Below, in pieces: positions 19,719 through 26,075 of a stretch of 33,223 bases of DNA; the first letter of the stretch is position 1; the number at the start of each line of letters is the position of its first letter. The stretch comes from an uncultured Bacteroidota bacterium (lineage in GTDB: Bacteria; Bacteroidota; Bacteroidia; Chitinophagales; Chitinophagaceae), in the NCBI GenBank assembly GCA_903848125.1, contig CAINFN010000273.1, positions 1 to 33,223 of the forward strand. The letters are read 5' to 3'. Made by a program: the position numbers and the translations under genes. The notes beneath the pieces were generated by a model that was given only the letters and a program-made list of their open reading frames with translations, made no database searches and had not been told where the DNA came from.

Positions 19719-20348
19719 CTATTTGTTGATCACTAATTTTTTATGATCGCGTCTTACTTTTTTAGCGTTTACTAAATAATCATTCGCCGCATCACGGTAA
19801 CCTAAGGTTAAAGCAACCGTGCTGTGTAAGCCCAATGCTTTTAATCCTAACACTTCATCTACTGCATCTGGAACAAAACCTTCCATTGGAGTTGCATCTA
19901 CTTGTTCAGCAGCGGCAGCCACTAAACCAAAACCTAAAGCAATGTAAGCTTGTTTGTCCGCCCAGATCCTAGCTTGGTCTGCATTTAAATTTTTCAATGA
20001 ACCATTGATGTAACCAGCAAAATCATTTAATGTTTCAACGGCAACACCTCTTTGTTCAGCAATGTCTTGCATGTATTCGGCTACTTCTTTTTCAGTCACA
20101 TTGTTCCAGGCTGCAAAAACAATTACAGCAGAACCATCCACCACTTGTGATTGATTGTAAAATGCAGGTTGTAATTTTTTTCTAGTTTCTTCATCTTCTA
20201 CCACAATAATGGTATAAGGCGTTAAACCAAAAGCACTAGGTGCTAATCGAGTTGCTTCTAAAATTTGATTTAATTTTTCCGCAGGAATTTTAGTTCCGTT
20301 CATTTTTTTCACAGCATAACGCCATTCTAAAGCTTCTATTAATTTCAT
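19719..20348 (-). CDS. NAD(P)H-dependent nitroreductase family protein
   Basis: 209 residues, the usual size for the FMN-binding nitroreductase family, which acts as a homodimer on nitro compounds, quinones or related acceptors. The N-terminal WRYAVKKMNG supplies FMN-phosphate-binding Arg/Lys residues. RLAPSAFGLTPY is the conserved FMN segment, and ADKQAYIALGFGLVAAAAE with PMEGF is the dimer-interface region typical of NfsB/YdgI-like members. No signal peptide. It converges on thrC across a shared terminator and diverges from the small exported protein at 20545 over 196 bp. The physiological substrate cannot be told. Confidence 0.9.
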   Translation of the reverse strand: MKLIEALEWRYAVKKMNGTKIPAEKLNQILEATRLAPSAFGLTPYTIIVVEDEETRKKLQPAFYNQSQVVDGSAVIVFAAWNNVTEKEVAEYMQDIAEQRGVAVETLNDFAGYINGSLKNLNADQARIWADKQAYIALGFGLVAAAAEQVDATPMEGFVPDAVDEVLGLKALGLHSTVALTLGYRDAANDYLVNAKKVRRDHKKLVINK

Positions 20349-20526
20349 GGTATTTAATTTTTAAGAGTTATTTTCAATGTTTGAACATTAAAACTAGGTG
20401 ATTTTCCTCATTCACCCAATTTTATTTTTGTAAAGGTATTGTAAATCAGTCAATTACAACAACAACATTTTGCTAAAAGGTTCAAAATCAATCACCTAAT
20501 ACCTAGTAACCAATTATTGGCGTAAC

Positions 20527-20542
20527 TTTAAAGTACTTTAAA
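20527..20542. promoter_or_regulatory. Perfect 16-bp palindrome just before the start of a probable metal-uptake operon
   Basis: TTTAAAGTACTTTAAA is its own reverse complement over all 16 bases and ends 2 bp before the ATG at 20545. TAACTTTA at 20523-20530 overlaps it and resembles a -7 element, so transcription could start inside the palindrome. This placement suits an operator for a dimeric repressor. The regulator is unknown; a metal sensor is suggested only by the genes downstream. Confidence 0.4.
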
Positions 20543-20544
20543 AG

Positions 20545-20886
20545 ATGTTGTACCATAAAACCATAAGGCCCCTAATTGCACTACTCATGTTGGTGGTTTT
20601 TACGTTTAGTATCACTTCTCAAAAGGCGATTCATGATTTAGTAGCCAAGCACGCTGATCAAGTAAAATGTGATGTACACAAATCGCTGCCCATTGATCAA
20701 GTAGAAAAATCAGCCATTCATTGCGCACATGATAATTTAGTGGTGGCTTCTCCTTTTGCAGATTTCCAATTTCAAATTAATTTATCGCATCCTATCATTG
20801 CGCAAGTTCGCAATACACAACTACTCACATTTAATTTTTCTGCACAAAAAACAGTTTTAGATTCTCGAGGTCCTCCTGTTGCTTAA
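20545..20886 (+). CDS. Small exported Cys/His-containing protein upstream of TonB receptor
   Basis: 113 residues. An N-terminal hydrophobic segment (about residues 8-25, LIALLMLVVFTFSI after basic residues) looks like a signal peptide or single anchor. The mature part contains KCDVHK (Cys42, His45) and IHCAH (His59, Cys60, His62), a spacing that could bind a transition metal, and ends in RGPPVA. I do not recognise a named family with certainty. Small proteins of this look stand before metal-type TonB receptors in Bacteroidota. The TonB receptor follows 104 bp downstream. Periplasmic metal handling is inference. Confidence 0.65.
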   Translation: MLYHKTIRPLIALLMLVVFTFSITSQKAIHDLVAKHADQVKCDVHKSLPIDQVEKSAIHCAHDNLVVASPFADFQFQINLSHPIIAQVRNTQLLTFNFSAQKTVLDSRGPPVA

Positions 20887-20894
20887 TGTCATCA

Positions 20895-20926
20895 AGCAAA
20901 TCAAATTACTTTACAATTAATTTGCT
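20895..20926 (+). other. Stem-loop between the small exported protein and the TonB receptor
   Basis: AGCAAAT (20895-20901) pairs with ATTTGCT (20920-20926). Inside, AATT (20904-20907) can pair with AATT (20915-20918). No U-tract follows, so it is not a good terminator; it could protect the 3' end of the upstream message or reduce read-through. AT-rich and therefore of limited weight. Confidence 0.3.
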
Positions 20927-20990
20927 GCTTACTTTATGAGTGAATCAGCTCATTAAGTTTTGATACCATCACCTCCCTCAATTCTAAATC

Positions 20991-23366
20991 ATGTTTAAAT
21001 ATTTTTCTAAAATAGCGTTTCTTTTATTTTACACTAGCACCCTGGTGCAGGCGAATCCTTTGCCAGACAAGGTTTTGTTGCATGGTAAAATTATAGATCA
21101 ACTCACTGGACAAATTTTACAAGGCGCTTCCATTTATTTCCCAGATCAAAAAAAAGGGGTAACTAGCAACGATAAAGGAATCTATCAAATAAGTTTAACA
21201 CCCGGTAACTATATCATTGAAGTAAGTTATATCGGCTATACTTTACAAACGATTAATGTAAACTTGCAAAATAATCTTGAAAAAGATTTTCAATTAAATC
21301 ACAATGTGGTAGAAAACACCAATGTAACGGTTACTAGTTTTTTACGTGCTACTTCAAGCAAAAGAACACCTACCCCAATTAGTATTTTAAGAAAAGAAGA
21401 TTTGTTTAAAGGAGCCGCTACCAATTTTATTGATGCGCTTTCTAAAACACCAGGGGTGACTCAATTAACAACAGGACCAGCTATTTCAAAGCCAATCATC
21501 CGAGGCCTAGGATACAATAGGGTCGTGGTTTTGAATGATGGGGTTAAACAAGAAGGACAACAATGGGGAGATGAACATGGAATAGAAATTGATGAGTACA
21601 ATGTAACTCGAACCGAAGTTTTAAAAGTACCTGCTTCCATCATTTATGGGAGTGAAGCCTTATCAGGAGTGATCAATATTGTATCGAATGTACCTGTAGC
21701 AGAAGGTGTGATCAAAGGGAATCTATTTAGTAATTATCAATCTAATAATAATTTACAGGGTTATCATTTTGATCTGGCAGGCAATGAGCATGGTTGGGTA
21801 TGGGGCATTAATGGTTCCAGTAAAAAAGCATCAGATTATAAAAACAAATATGATGGCTATGTTTTTAATTCAAAGTTTAGTGAATTAAATGGAAGTGCTT
21901 TAATTGGTGTAGAAAAAGACTGGGGCTATAGTCATTTTATAGTGAGTGAGTTTACACAAAAACTAGGCATGATCGAAGGATCCAGAAATAATCTAGGACA
22001 ATTTACTAAAGAGGTCATGCAAGGAACAGGCGCTAGTGCTAGCGTTGAAACCATACCTGCAACGGATGCCGATTTTACTAGCAATAACCCAAGTATCCCT
22101 TATCAATCTATCCAACACACAAAATATATTCTAGACAATAGTATCAATTGGGGTACAGGAAAATTAAAAGCCAATATGGCGTATCAAAGAAATCAAAGAC
22201 AAGAATTTGGTAACATAGAAGTTCCAAACGAAAAAAGTTTATACTTTGATTTAGGTACTTTAAATTATTCCTTTCAATATTTATTACCAGAAAAAAACAA
22301 TTGGAAACACACCATTGGCGTGAGTGGAATGAATCAAGAGAATAAAAATAAAGGCGTAGCAACCTTAATCCCTGCATACAAGGCAGTAGAATTAGGTTTA
22401 TTCTTTTTCACACAAAAACACATCAATCAATTGTATTTAAGTGGAGGACTTAGAGTAGATAAAAAAGGAATTGAGTTTAATGGATTGCAAAAAGACTATG
22501 GAGATCTGGCTGGTTCCATTGGCGCTACTTATGAAGCAGAAAATAATATGGTGTTTAAATTCAATATGGCAAGGGGTTACAGGGCACCCAATTTATCAGA
22601 ACTAGGAAGCAATGGGGCACATGAAGGCACCAATCGATATGAATATGGCAATACCAATCTATTATCAGAAAAAAGTTTGCAATTTGATGTAGGCACCGAA
22701 TGGAGCAATGAACATGTATCTGTTGCAGCCAATGTATTTTACAATATGGTGACGGATTATATTTTTTATCAAAAACTTTTATCAGTAAATGGAGGTGATT
22801 CAATACTTATAAAAGACAATAAGCAATTTTACGCCTTTGCCTATCATCAACAAAATGCACATTTATTTGGTGCGGAAGGGAATATAGATTTTCATCCGCA
22901 TCCATTTGATGGATTGCACATAGAAAATACTTTGTCTTATGTAAGAGGCGTCTTTAATGAAGCAGTGGATGGTAGTAGCAACTTACCTACTATTCCCACA
23001 TTCAGATGGATATCGGAATTGAGGTATGAACTCGCCAAGCAAACAGCCAATTATAAAAATACTTATTTGTCCATACAATTAGACAATGTAGCTGCGCAAA
23101 ACAATCCTTTCACAGGCTACCATACCGAAACCAAAACACCGGGGTATAGTTTGATTAATGTAGGTATAGGCACGCAAGTACTAAACAAAGGCAAGCAATT
23201 GTTTAGTATTGCTTTGTTTGCACAAAACATCACCGATGTAGCCTATCAAAATAGTTTAAGCAGGTTAAAGTATACCGACGAAAACTTACTTACAGGCAGA
23301 GTAGGTGTATTTAATATGGGTCGCAACTTTAGTTTAAAAATTAATGTGCCTTTGCAATTGAATTAA
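20991..23366 (+). CDS. TonB-dependent outer-membrane receptor, probably for metal
   Basis: 791 residues. Signal peptide about 1-21 (IAFLLFYTSTLVQA). A CarboxypepD_reg-like domain (about 29-110; LHGKIIDQLTGQILQGASI) leads into the plug (about 115-225; RTPTPISILRKEDL, then IIRGLGYNRVVVLNDG). The 22-strand barrel fills the rest and ends NMGRNFSLKINVPLQLN. The plug segment QWGDEHGIEID near residue 190 is, as I recall, typical of ZnuD-like and related metal receptors, and the upstream Cys/His protein fits. Substrate remains inference. The C-terminus looks natural, which matters because the damaged next gene begins right after it. Confidence 0.88.
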   Translation: MFKYFSKIAFLLFYTSTLVQANPLPDKVLLHGKIIDQLTGQILQGASIYFPDQKKGVTSNDKGIYQISLTPGNYIIEVSYIGYTLQTINVNLQNNLEKDFQLNHNVVENTNVTVTSFLRATSSKRTPTPISILRKEDLFKGAATNFIDALSKTPGVTQLTTGPAISKPIIRGLGYNRVVVLNDGVKQEGQQWGDEHGIEIDEYNVTRTEVLKVPASIIYGSEALSGVINIVSNVPVAEGVIKGNLFSNYQSNNNLQGYHFDLAGNEHGWVWGINGSSKKASDYKNKYDGYVFNSKFSELNGSALIGVEKDWGYSHFIVSEFTQKLGMIEGSRNNLGQFTKEVMQGTGASASVETIPATDADFTSNNPSIPYQSIQHTKYILDNSINWGTGKLKANMAYQRNQRQEFGNIEVPNEKSLYFDLGTLNYSFQYLLPEKNNWKHTIGVSGMNQENKNKGVATLIPAYKAVELGLFFFTQKHINQLYLSGGLRVDKKGIEFNGLQKDYGDLAGSIGATYEAENNMVFKFNMARGYRAPNLSELGSNGAHEGTNRYEYGNTNLLSEKSLQFDVGTEWSNEHVSVAANVFYNMVTDYIFYQKLLSVNGGDSILIKDNKQFYAFAYHQQNAHLFGAEGNIDFHPHPFDGLHIENTLSYVRGVFNEAVDGSSNLPTIPTFRWISELRYELAKQTANYKNTYLSIQLDNVAAQNNPFTGYHTETKTPGYSLINVGIGTQVLNKGKQLFSIALFAQNITDVAYQNSLSRLKYTDENLLTGRVGVFNMGRNFSLKINVPLQLN

Positions 23367-23387
23367 GTTGTTTTAAAGACAATCTAA

Positions 23388-24191
23388 CCAAACTTTATTA
23401 TCACCTTTACGGGTACTTTTAAATCAACTAGAATCGTAAATGGGCAATCTATAGAAAATGTGGGGCCAGGCATTTTGGATTTTAAAATTTTACATCGCTT
23501 TGGTCCTATTAGCGACGGAGGTTATAATTTTTTTGGATTAGACCAAGCCACCATGCGCATTGGTTTAGATTATGGCATTACCGATAGATTGATGATTGGC
23601 CTAGGCCGTAGTACTTTTGAAAAACAGTATGATGGATTTTTAAAATTTAAAATCATCAGACAACAGCAAGGACAAAAAAATATACCCTTTAGTGTAAGCT
23701 ATGCCAGTTCGGTTATTTATAAATCATTGAAAGATGCGGCTACTACTTATACGCCGTATGTATCCGATAAATTTTCTTTTTCACATCAGTTATTATTGGC
23801 CAGTAAGTTCAATGATTATTTTTCACTACAGTTAACGCCTACTTTAATCCATTATAATATAGTAGATACTAAAACCATGCCCAATGATTTTTATTCATTA
23901 GGTATAGGCTTTAGACAAAGAATAAGTGCAAGGGTAAATATCACTTCGGAATATTATCATAGGTTCAATAAGCTGGAGGGCTATAACGATCCATTATCGG
24001 TGGGGGTGGATATTGAAACAGGCGGGCATGTATTTCAGTTGCACGTATCTAATTCAACGGGTATGACCGATCGTACTTTCATTAATGAAACGGCAGGCAG
24101 TTGGGGTAAAGGAAATTTACGTTTTGGCTTTAATATTTCAAGGGTGTTCACCATTCGCAAGCCTAAAGAGCTTAGAAATATGAAATGGTAG
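23388..24191 (+). pseudogene. DUF5777-type beta-barrel protein, 5' end missing
   Basis: The frame is open from the stop TAA at 23385-23387 to TAG at 24189-24191 (267 codons). It reads TFTGTFKSTRIVNGQSIENVG, then LDFKILHRFG, YNFFGLDQATMRIGLDYGITDR, matching DUF5777 outer-membrane barrels of Bacteroidota. In that family the FKSTR segment lies some 30-40 residues after the start, behind a signal peptide. Here no ATG, GTG or TTG occurs in frame before the GTG at 23460, which is inside the conserved domain. Only 18 bp separate the TonB receptor stop from the in-frame stop, so the signal peptide and ribosome entry site have no room. The rest is intact to the C-terminus (FGFNISRVFTIRKPKEL). Best read as a recently truncated gene; an unusual start cannot be excluded. 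Confidence 0.7.
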
Positions 24192-24220
24192 CATCCTATA
24201 AACTGAGGTAAAATAAAATT

Positions 24221-24640
24221 ATGCGCAAAATGACAAAATTAATATACGCTTTAGCGGTAGTAGCTGTTACAGCTTTAGGAGGCTACTATTATGTATTTGT
24301 GTATGCTAAAACGCATCATCGCAATGTGCAAACAGAAAAAGGGATAATTATTATTGCCGATTCATTGAGTGCGCAATTTCAGGCCAATGAAAAAAATGCC
24401 AACACTTTGTATTTAAATAAAGCAGTGGAAGTAAGCGGAAACATTGTTAGCATAGATAAAAATCAGGAAGGAAAAATTACCCTTATCATAGGCCGCGCCG
24501 ATTCTTTTTCTAATGTATCTGTAACTTTAATAAGCACTGCTCCAATTACTCAAAAAGTAGGCGAAACCATTACTATCAAAGGGGTTTGTACCGGCGCCTT
24601 AAGTGATGTGATTATTACAGAAGGGGTGGTGAAGCTCTAA
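24221..24640 (+). CDS. Exported OB-fold protein (tRNA_anti-like family)
   Basis: 139 residues. One N-terminal hydrophobic segment (about 6-27, IYALAVVAVTALGGYYYVFVY) without a lipobox cysteine, so probably a membrane anchor or uncleaved signal. The remainder reads as an OB fold: LSAQFQANEKNANTLYLNKAVEVSGNIVSID, then TITIKGVCTGALSDVIITEGVV. This matches the Bacteroidota tRNA_anti-like (OB-fold putative lipoprotein) family of unknown function, which I recall next to DUF5777 genes. Its stop overlaps the stop of the frameshifted toxin on the other strand, so no terminator separates them. Confidence 0.75.
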   Translation: MRKMTKLIYALAVVAVTALGGYYYVFVYAKTHHRNVQTEKGIIIIADSLSAQFQANEKNANTLYLNKAVEVSGNIVSIDKNQEGKITLIIGRADSFSNVSVTLISTAPITQKVGETITIKGVCTGALSDVIITEGVVKL

Positions 24641-24896
24641 GATTTATAATGATATCTACATTGTATAACTATAATAGCATCACTATCAATTCTATAAACA
24701 ATCCTATGTTCAAGATTAATTCTTCTAGACATCCAACCGCTCATATTTCCTTTTAATTTTCTGGTTGTCCTATGCCTTGATTTGAGTTCCTTTTAATATC
24801 CTTAATAATGTCATTGATTTTTTTAAGTAACTTAATGTCATTAGCCTGCCAGTATTGATAGTCTTCCCAGCCTTCGTCTGAAAAAAGGACATTCAT
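24637..24896 (-). pseudogene. Txe/YoeB-family toxin with a one-base frameshift
   Basis: Reading from ATG at 24896-24894, the frame gives MNVLFSDEGWEDYQYWQAND, ... IKRNSNQGIGQPEN, then a stop at 24755-24753 after 47 residues. Shifting by one base at 24757-24758 restores LKGNMSGWMSRRINLEHRIV and the C-terminus CRYHYKS, ending TAG at 24637. Total length 260 nt is one short of 87 codons; a fifth A in the run at 24758-24761 would restore an 86-residue protein of normal YoeB length. Txe/YoeB toxins are RelE-fold, ribosome-dependent mRNA interferases; the conserved Arg-His-Tyr end lies beyond the break. Start and antitoxin stop overlap as TAATG, indicating translational coupling. Either a true inactivating mutation or a sequencing error in a homopolymer. 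Confidence 0.85.
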
Positions 24897-25147
24897 TATG
24901 TTATTTGTAATTTTTTAAAGCCCTTTTTTGATTTGTATTGTTTAATGGAAGCTTCTAGTCTTTTCGCGTTCGCTGGGCTACTTAATAGGTATAAGGTTTC
25001 ATTTAGGCTAGTATAATCCTCTTTAGATATTACAACGACATCTTCCCCTTGTTGTCTTTTAATAAAATTGGGTTTATGAGATAGCTCTAGACCATCTAAA
25101 TAAGATTTCATGTTTTGTCTAAATTCTGAATAGGTGGCAATGTCCAT
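24896..25147 (-). CDS. YefM/Phd-family antitoxin
   Basis: 83 residues. Begins MDIATYSEFRQNMKSYLDGL, the standard YefM opening, followed by FIKRQQGEDVVVISKEDYTSL and the helix ETLYLLSSPANAKRLEASI, all typical of antitoxins paired with YoeB. The N-terminal half binds DNA and autoregulates; the flexible C-terminus wraps the toxin. The gene is intact although its toxin is frameshifted. It is preceded by a well-formed promoter and operator and overlaps the toxin start by one base. Confidence 0.92.
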   Translation of the reverse strand: MDIATYSEFRQNMKSYLDGLELSHKPNFIKRQQGEDVVVISKEDYTSLNETLYLLSSPANAKRLEASIKQYKSKKGFKKLQIT

Positions 25148-25160
25148 AATAGTGTTTTTA

Positions 25161-25205
25161 CAAAATTAATTAATAAAAATCACATTGTACATAATATTGT
25201 ACAAT
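25161..25205 (-). promoter_or_regulatory. Promoter and YefM-type operator of the antitoxin-toxin pair
   Basis: On the reverse strand TAATTTTG (25168-25161) is an exact TAnnTTTG -7 element, placing the start of transcription about 5-8 bases before the antitoxin ATG. Upstream, 25184-25205 is an inverted repeat with 8-bp arms ATTGTACA and TGTACAAT around TAATAT. It holds two TGTACA hexamers (25186-25191 and 25198-25203) with centres exactly 12 bp apart, the arrangement known for the E. coli yefM-yoeB operator. The near hexamer overlaps the expected -33 region, so binding should block RNA polymerase. Confidence 0.75.
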
Positions 25206-25252
25206 AATAATTTCTTAATTTCAAGTGCTAAAATATTAAATAGATAGGGTTG

Positions 25253-25278
25253 ATTTCCAAGTATTTACCGCAAGCTTT
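25253..25278 (+). repeat. 26-bp direct repeat, copy 1
   Basis: Identical over 26 bases to 26002-26027; it begins ATTTCCAAGTATTTACC and ends GCAAGCTTT. Identity stops abruptly on both sides. It lies 47 bp upstream of the YefM operator, outside any gene. AGGTTAAT-like sequence after it can pair imperfectly with the ATTTACC inside it. The two copies are 749 bp apart and in the same orientation. Confidence 0.9.
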
Positions 25279-25329
25279 CAGAGGTTAATCCTGATACTAA
25301 CATTTATTATCGCAATAAAGAGTTATTCC

Positions 25330-25644
25330 TTAAAATAAATCACTTTCAGGACTATCTCCGTCTGCTATGGCTTTTTTAAATTGAGCTTCCCAAGTACTAG
25401 GTTTAAGATTCAATTTATTTTTAACGCTTTTACTTTTGGTATAACGCTTCGCTCTAACCAACTCAACTTCTTTAGTAATTTCTTTTAATGATGGAGCGGT
25501 TTTAGCCTTTGAACGAAGATTATTTAACACAGATTGTAAAGTATTTTTTGATGGCTTTTGAATAGTTATCCAATTTTTCTTTACCATATCTTTTAAGATA
25601 ACGTTAGCCTTAGGGTTCAATATGGTTAGTTCAATGGTTTTCAT
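25330..25644 (-). CDS. 104-residue antitoxin-like protein
   Basis: Begins MKTIELTILNPKANVILKDM and contains APSLKEITKEVELVRAKRY (about residues 49-68), followed by a very basic Lys/Ser/Thr stretch and an acidic C-terminus (DGDSPESDLF). I recall short Bacteroidota proteins with this opening and this ITKEVE-VRAKRY motif as presumed antitoxins of PIN-domain toxins, but cannot assign a named family. No PIN-domain gene follows; downstream lie only 51 bp and then repeat copy 1. The start is fixed by the conserved MKTIEL opening. It is 41 bp downstream of the UPF0175 gene, probably in the same transcript. Confidence 0.6.
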   Translation of the reverse strand: MKTIELTILNPKANVILKDMVKKNWITIQKPSKNTLQSVLNNLRSKAKTAPSLKEITKEVELVRAKRYTKSKSVKNKLNLKPSTWEAQFKKAIADGDSPESDLF

Positions 25645-25685
25645 AAAAAATTTTAAAGCTCTTCCTTTAAAATAATTAGTAATTA

Positions 25686-25913
25686 TTAAGCATATCTCAG
25701 ATCTGATTCTAAATCAGATGCAGGGTAATTGAAAACGGAGATGTTATATTTCCCCAATAACTCAATAAATGAATTTTTAGAACAGCCTATCATTTCTGAA
25801 GCCTGCCCTAAAGAGAGTTTCCCTATTTCATATAACCTTGTAGCTACGATAACCGTTAGTTCGTTGCTGTTGATTTCTACATTATCGGGGATATTTAAAT
25901 TCATACTCTTCAT
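25686..25913 (-). CDS. UPF0175 family protein (putative antitoxin)
   Basis: 75 residues. VATRLYEIGKLSLGQASEMIGCSKNSFIELLGKYNISVFNY is the UPF0175 signature, a helix-turn-helix-like small protein. Members are commonly next to DUF3368 PIN-like genes and are thought to be antitoxins. No DUF3368 gene is present here; the next gene is the 104-residue antitoxin-like protein. Translation could start at residue 1 or at Met4. Preceded by a convincing promoter at 25928-25958. Confidence 0.8.
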   Translation of the reverse strand: MKSMNLNIPDNVEINSNELTVIVATRLYEIGKLSLGQASEMIGCSKNSFIELLGKYNISVFNYPASDLESDLRYA

Positions 25914-25927
25914 TATTCGAATTTAGA

Positions 25928-25958
25928 GAAAATATTGCCATTTTTCGTACCCTACAAA
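25928..25958 (-). promoter_or_regulatory. Promoter of the UPF0175 module
   Basis: On the reverse strand TTTG (25958-25955) and TATTTTC (25934-25928) are separated by exactly 20 bp, close to the Bacteroidota TTTG-N19-20-TAnnTTTG pattern with the last base changed. It places transcription start about 8 bases before the ATG. Repeat copy 2 lies 43 bp upstream. Confidence 0.5.
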
Positions 25959-26001
25959 TAATTTAATGTTAATCAGCGAATTAAGCACTTAAATCAATCC
26001 A

Positions 26002-26027
26002 ATTTCCAAGTATTTACCGCAAGCTTT
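26002..26027 (+). repeat. 26-bp direct repeat, copy 2
   Basis: Exact copy of 25253-25278 in the same orientation, in the gap between the UPF0175 promoter and the M20 peptidase gene. Flanking bases differ from copy 1, so this is a discrete repeated unit and not part of a longer duplication. The following GGTATAAAT can pair imperfectly with the ATTTACC inside the repeat. Confidence 0.9.
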
Positions 26028-26075
26028 TGGGGTATAAATGAATTGAACTAAATTGAGTGATCCTAAAAAGTCACT

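Noticed and set aside
23460-24191. GTG at 23460 as the real start of the DUF5777 gene
   Set aside because: Conserved family residues lie upstream in the same frame and a start here would remove the signal peptide of an outer-membrane protein.
25250-25330. Possible coding remnant across repeat copy 1 (plus-strand frame FPSIYRKLSEVNPDTN and onwards)
   Set aside because: An in-frame stop directly precedes it, no start exists, and copy 2 diverges right after the shared bases; I see no family match.
25253-26027. Integron attC sites
   Set aside because: The repeats lack the GTTRRRY and RYYYAAC core sites and no integrase is in the window, so the cassette idea is kept only as analogy.
24896-26027. 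CRISPR array
   Set aside because: Only two repeat copies 749 bp apart with genes between; no regular spacer pattern and no cas genes.
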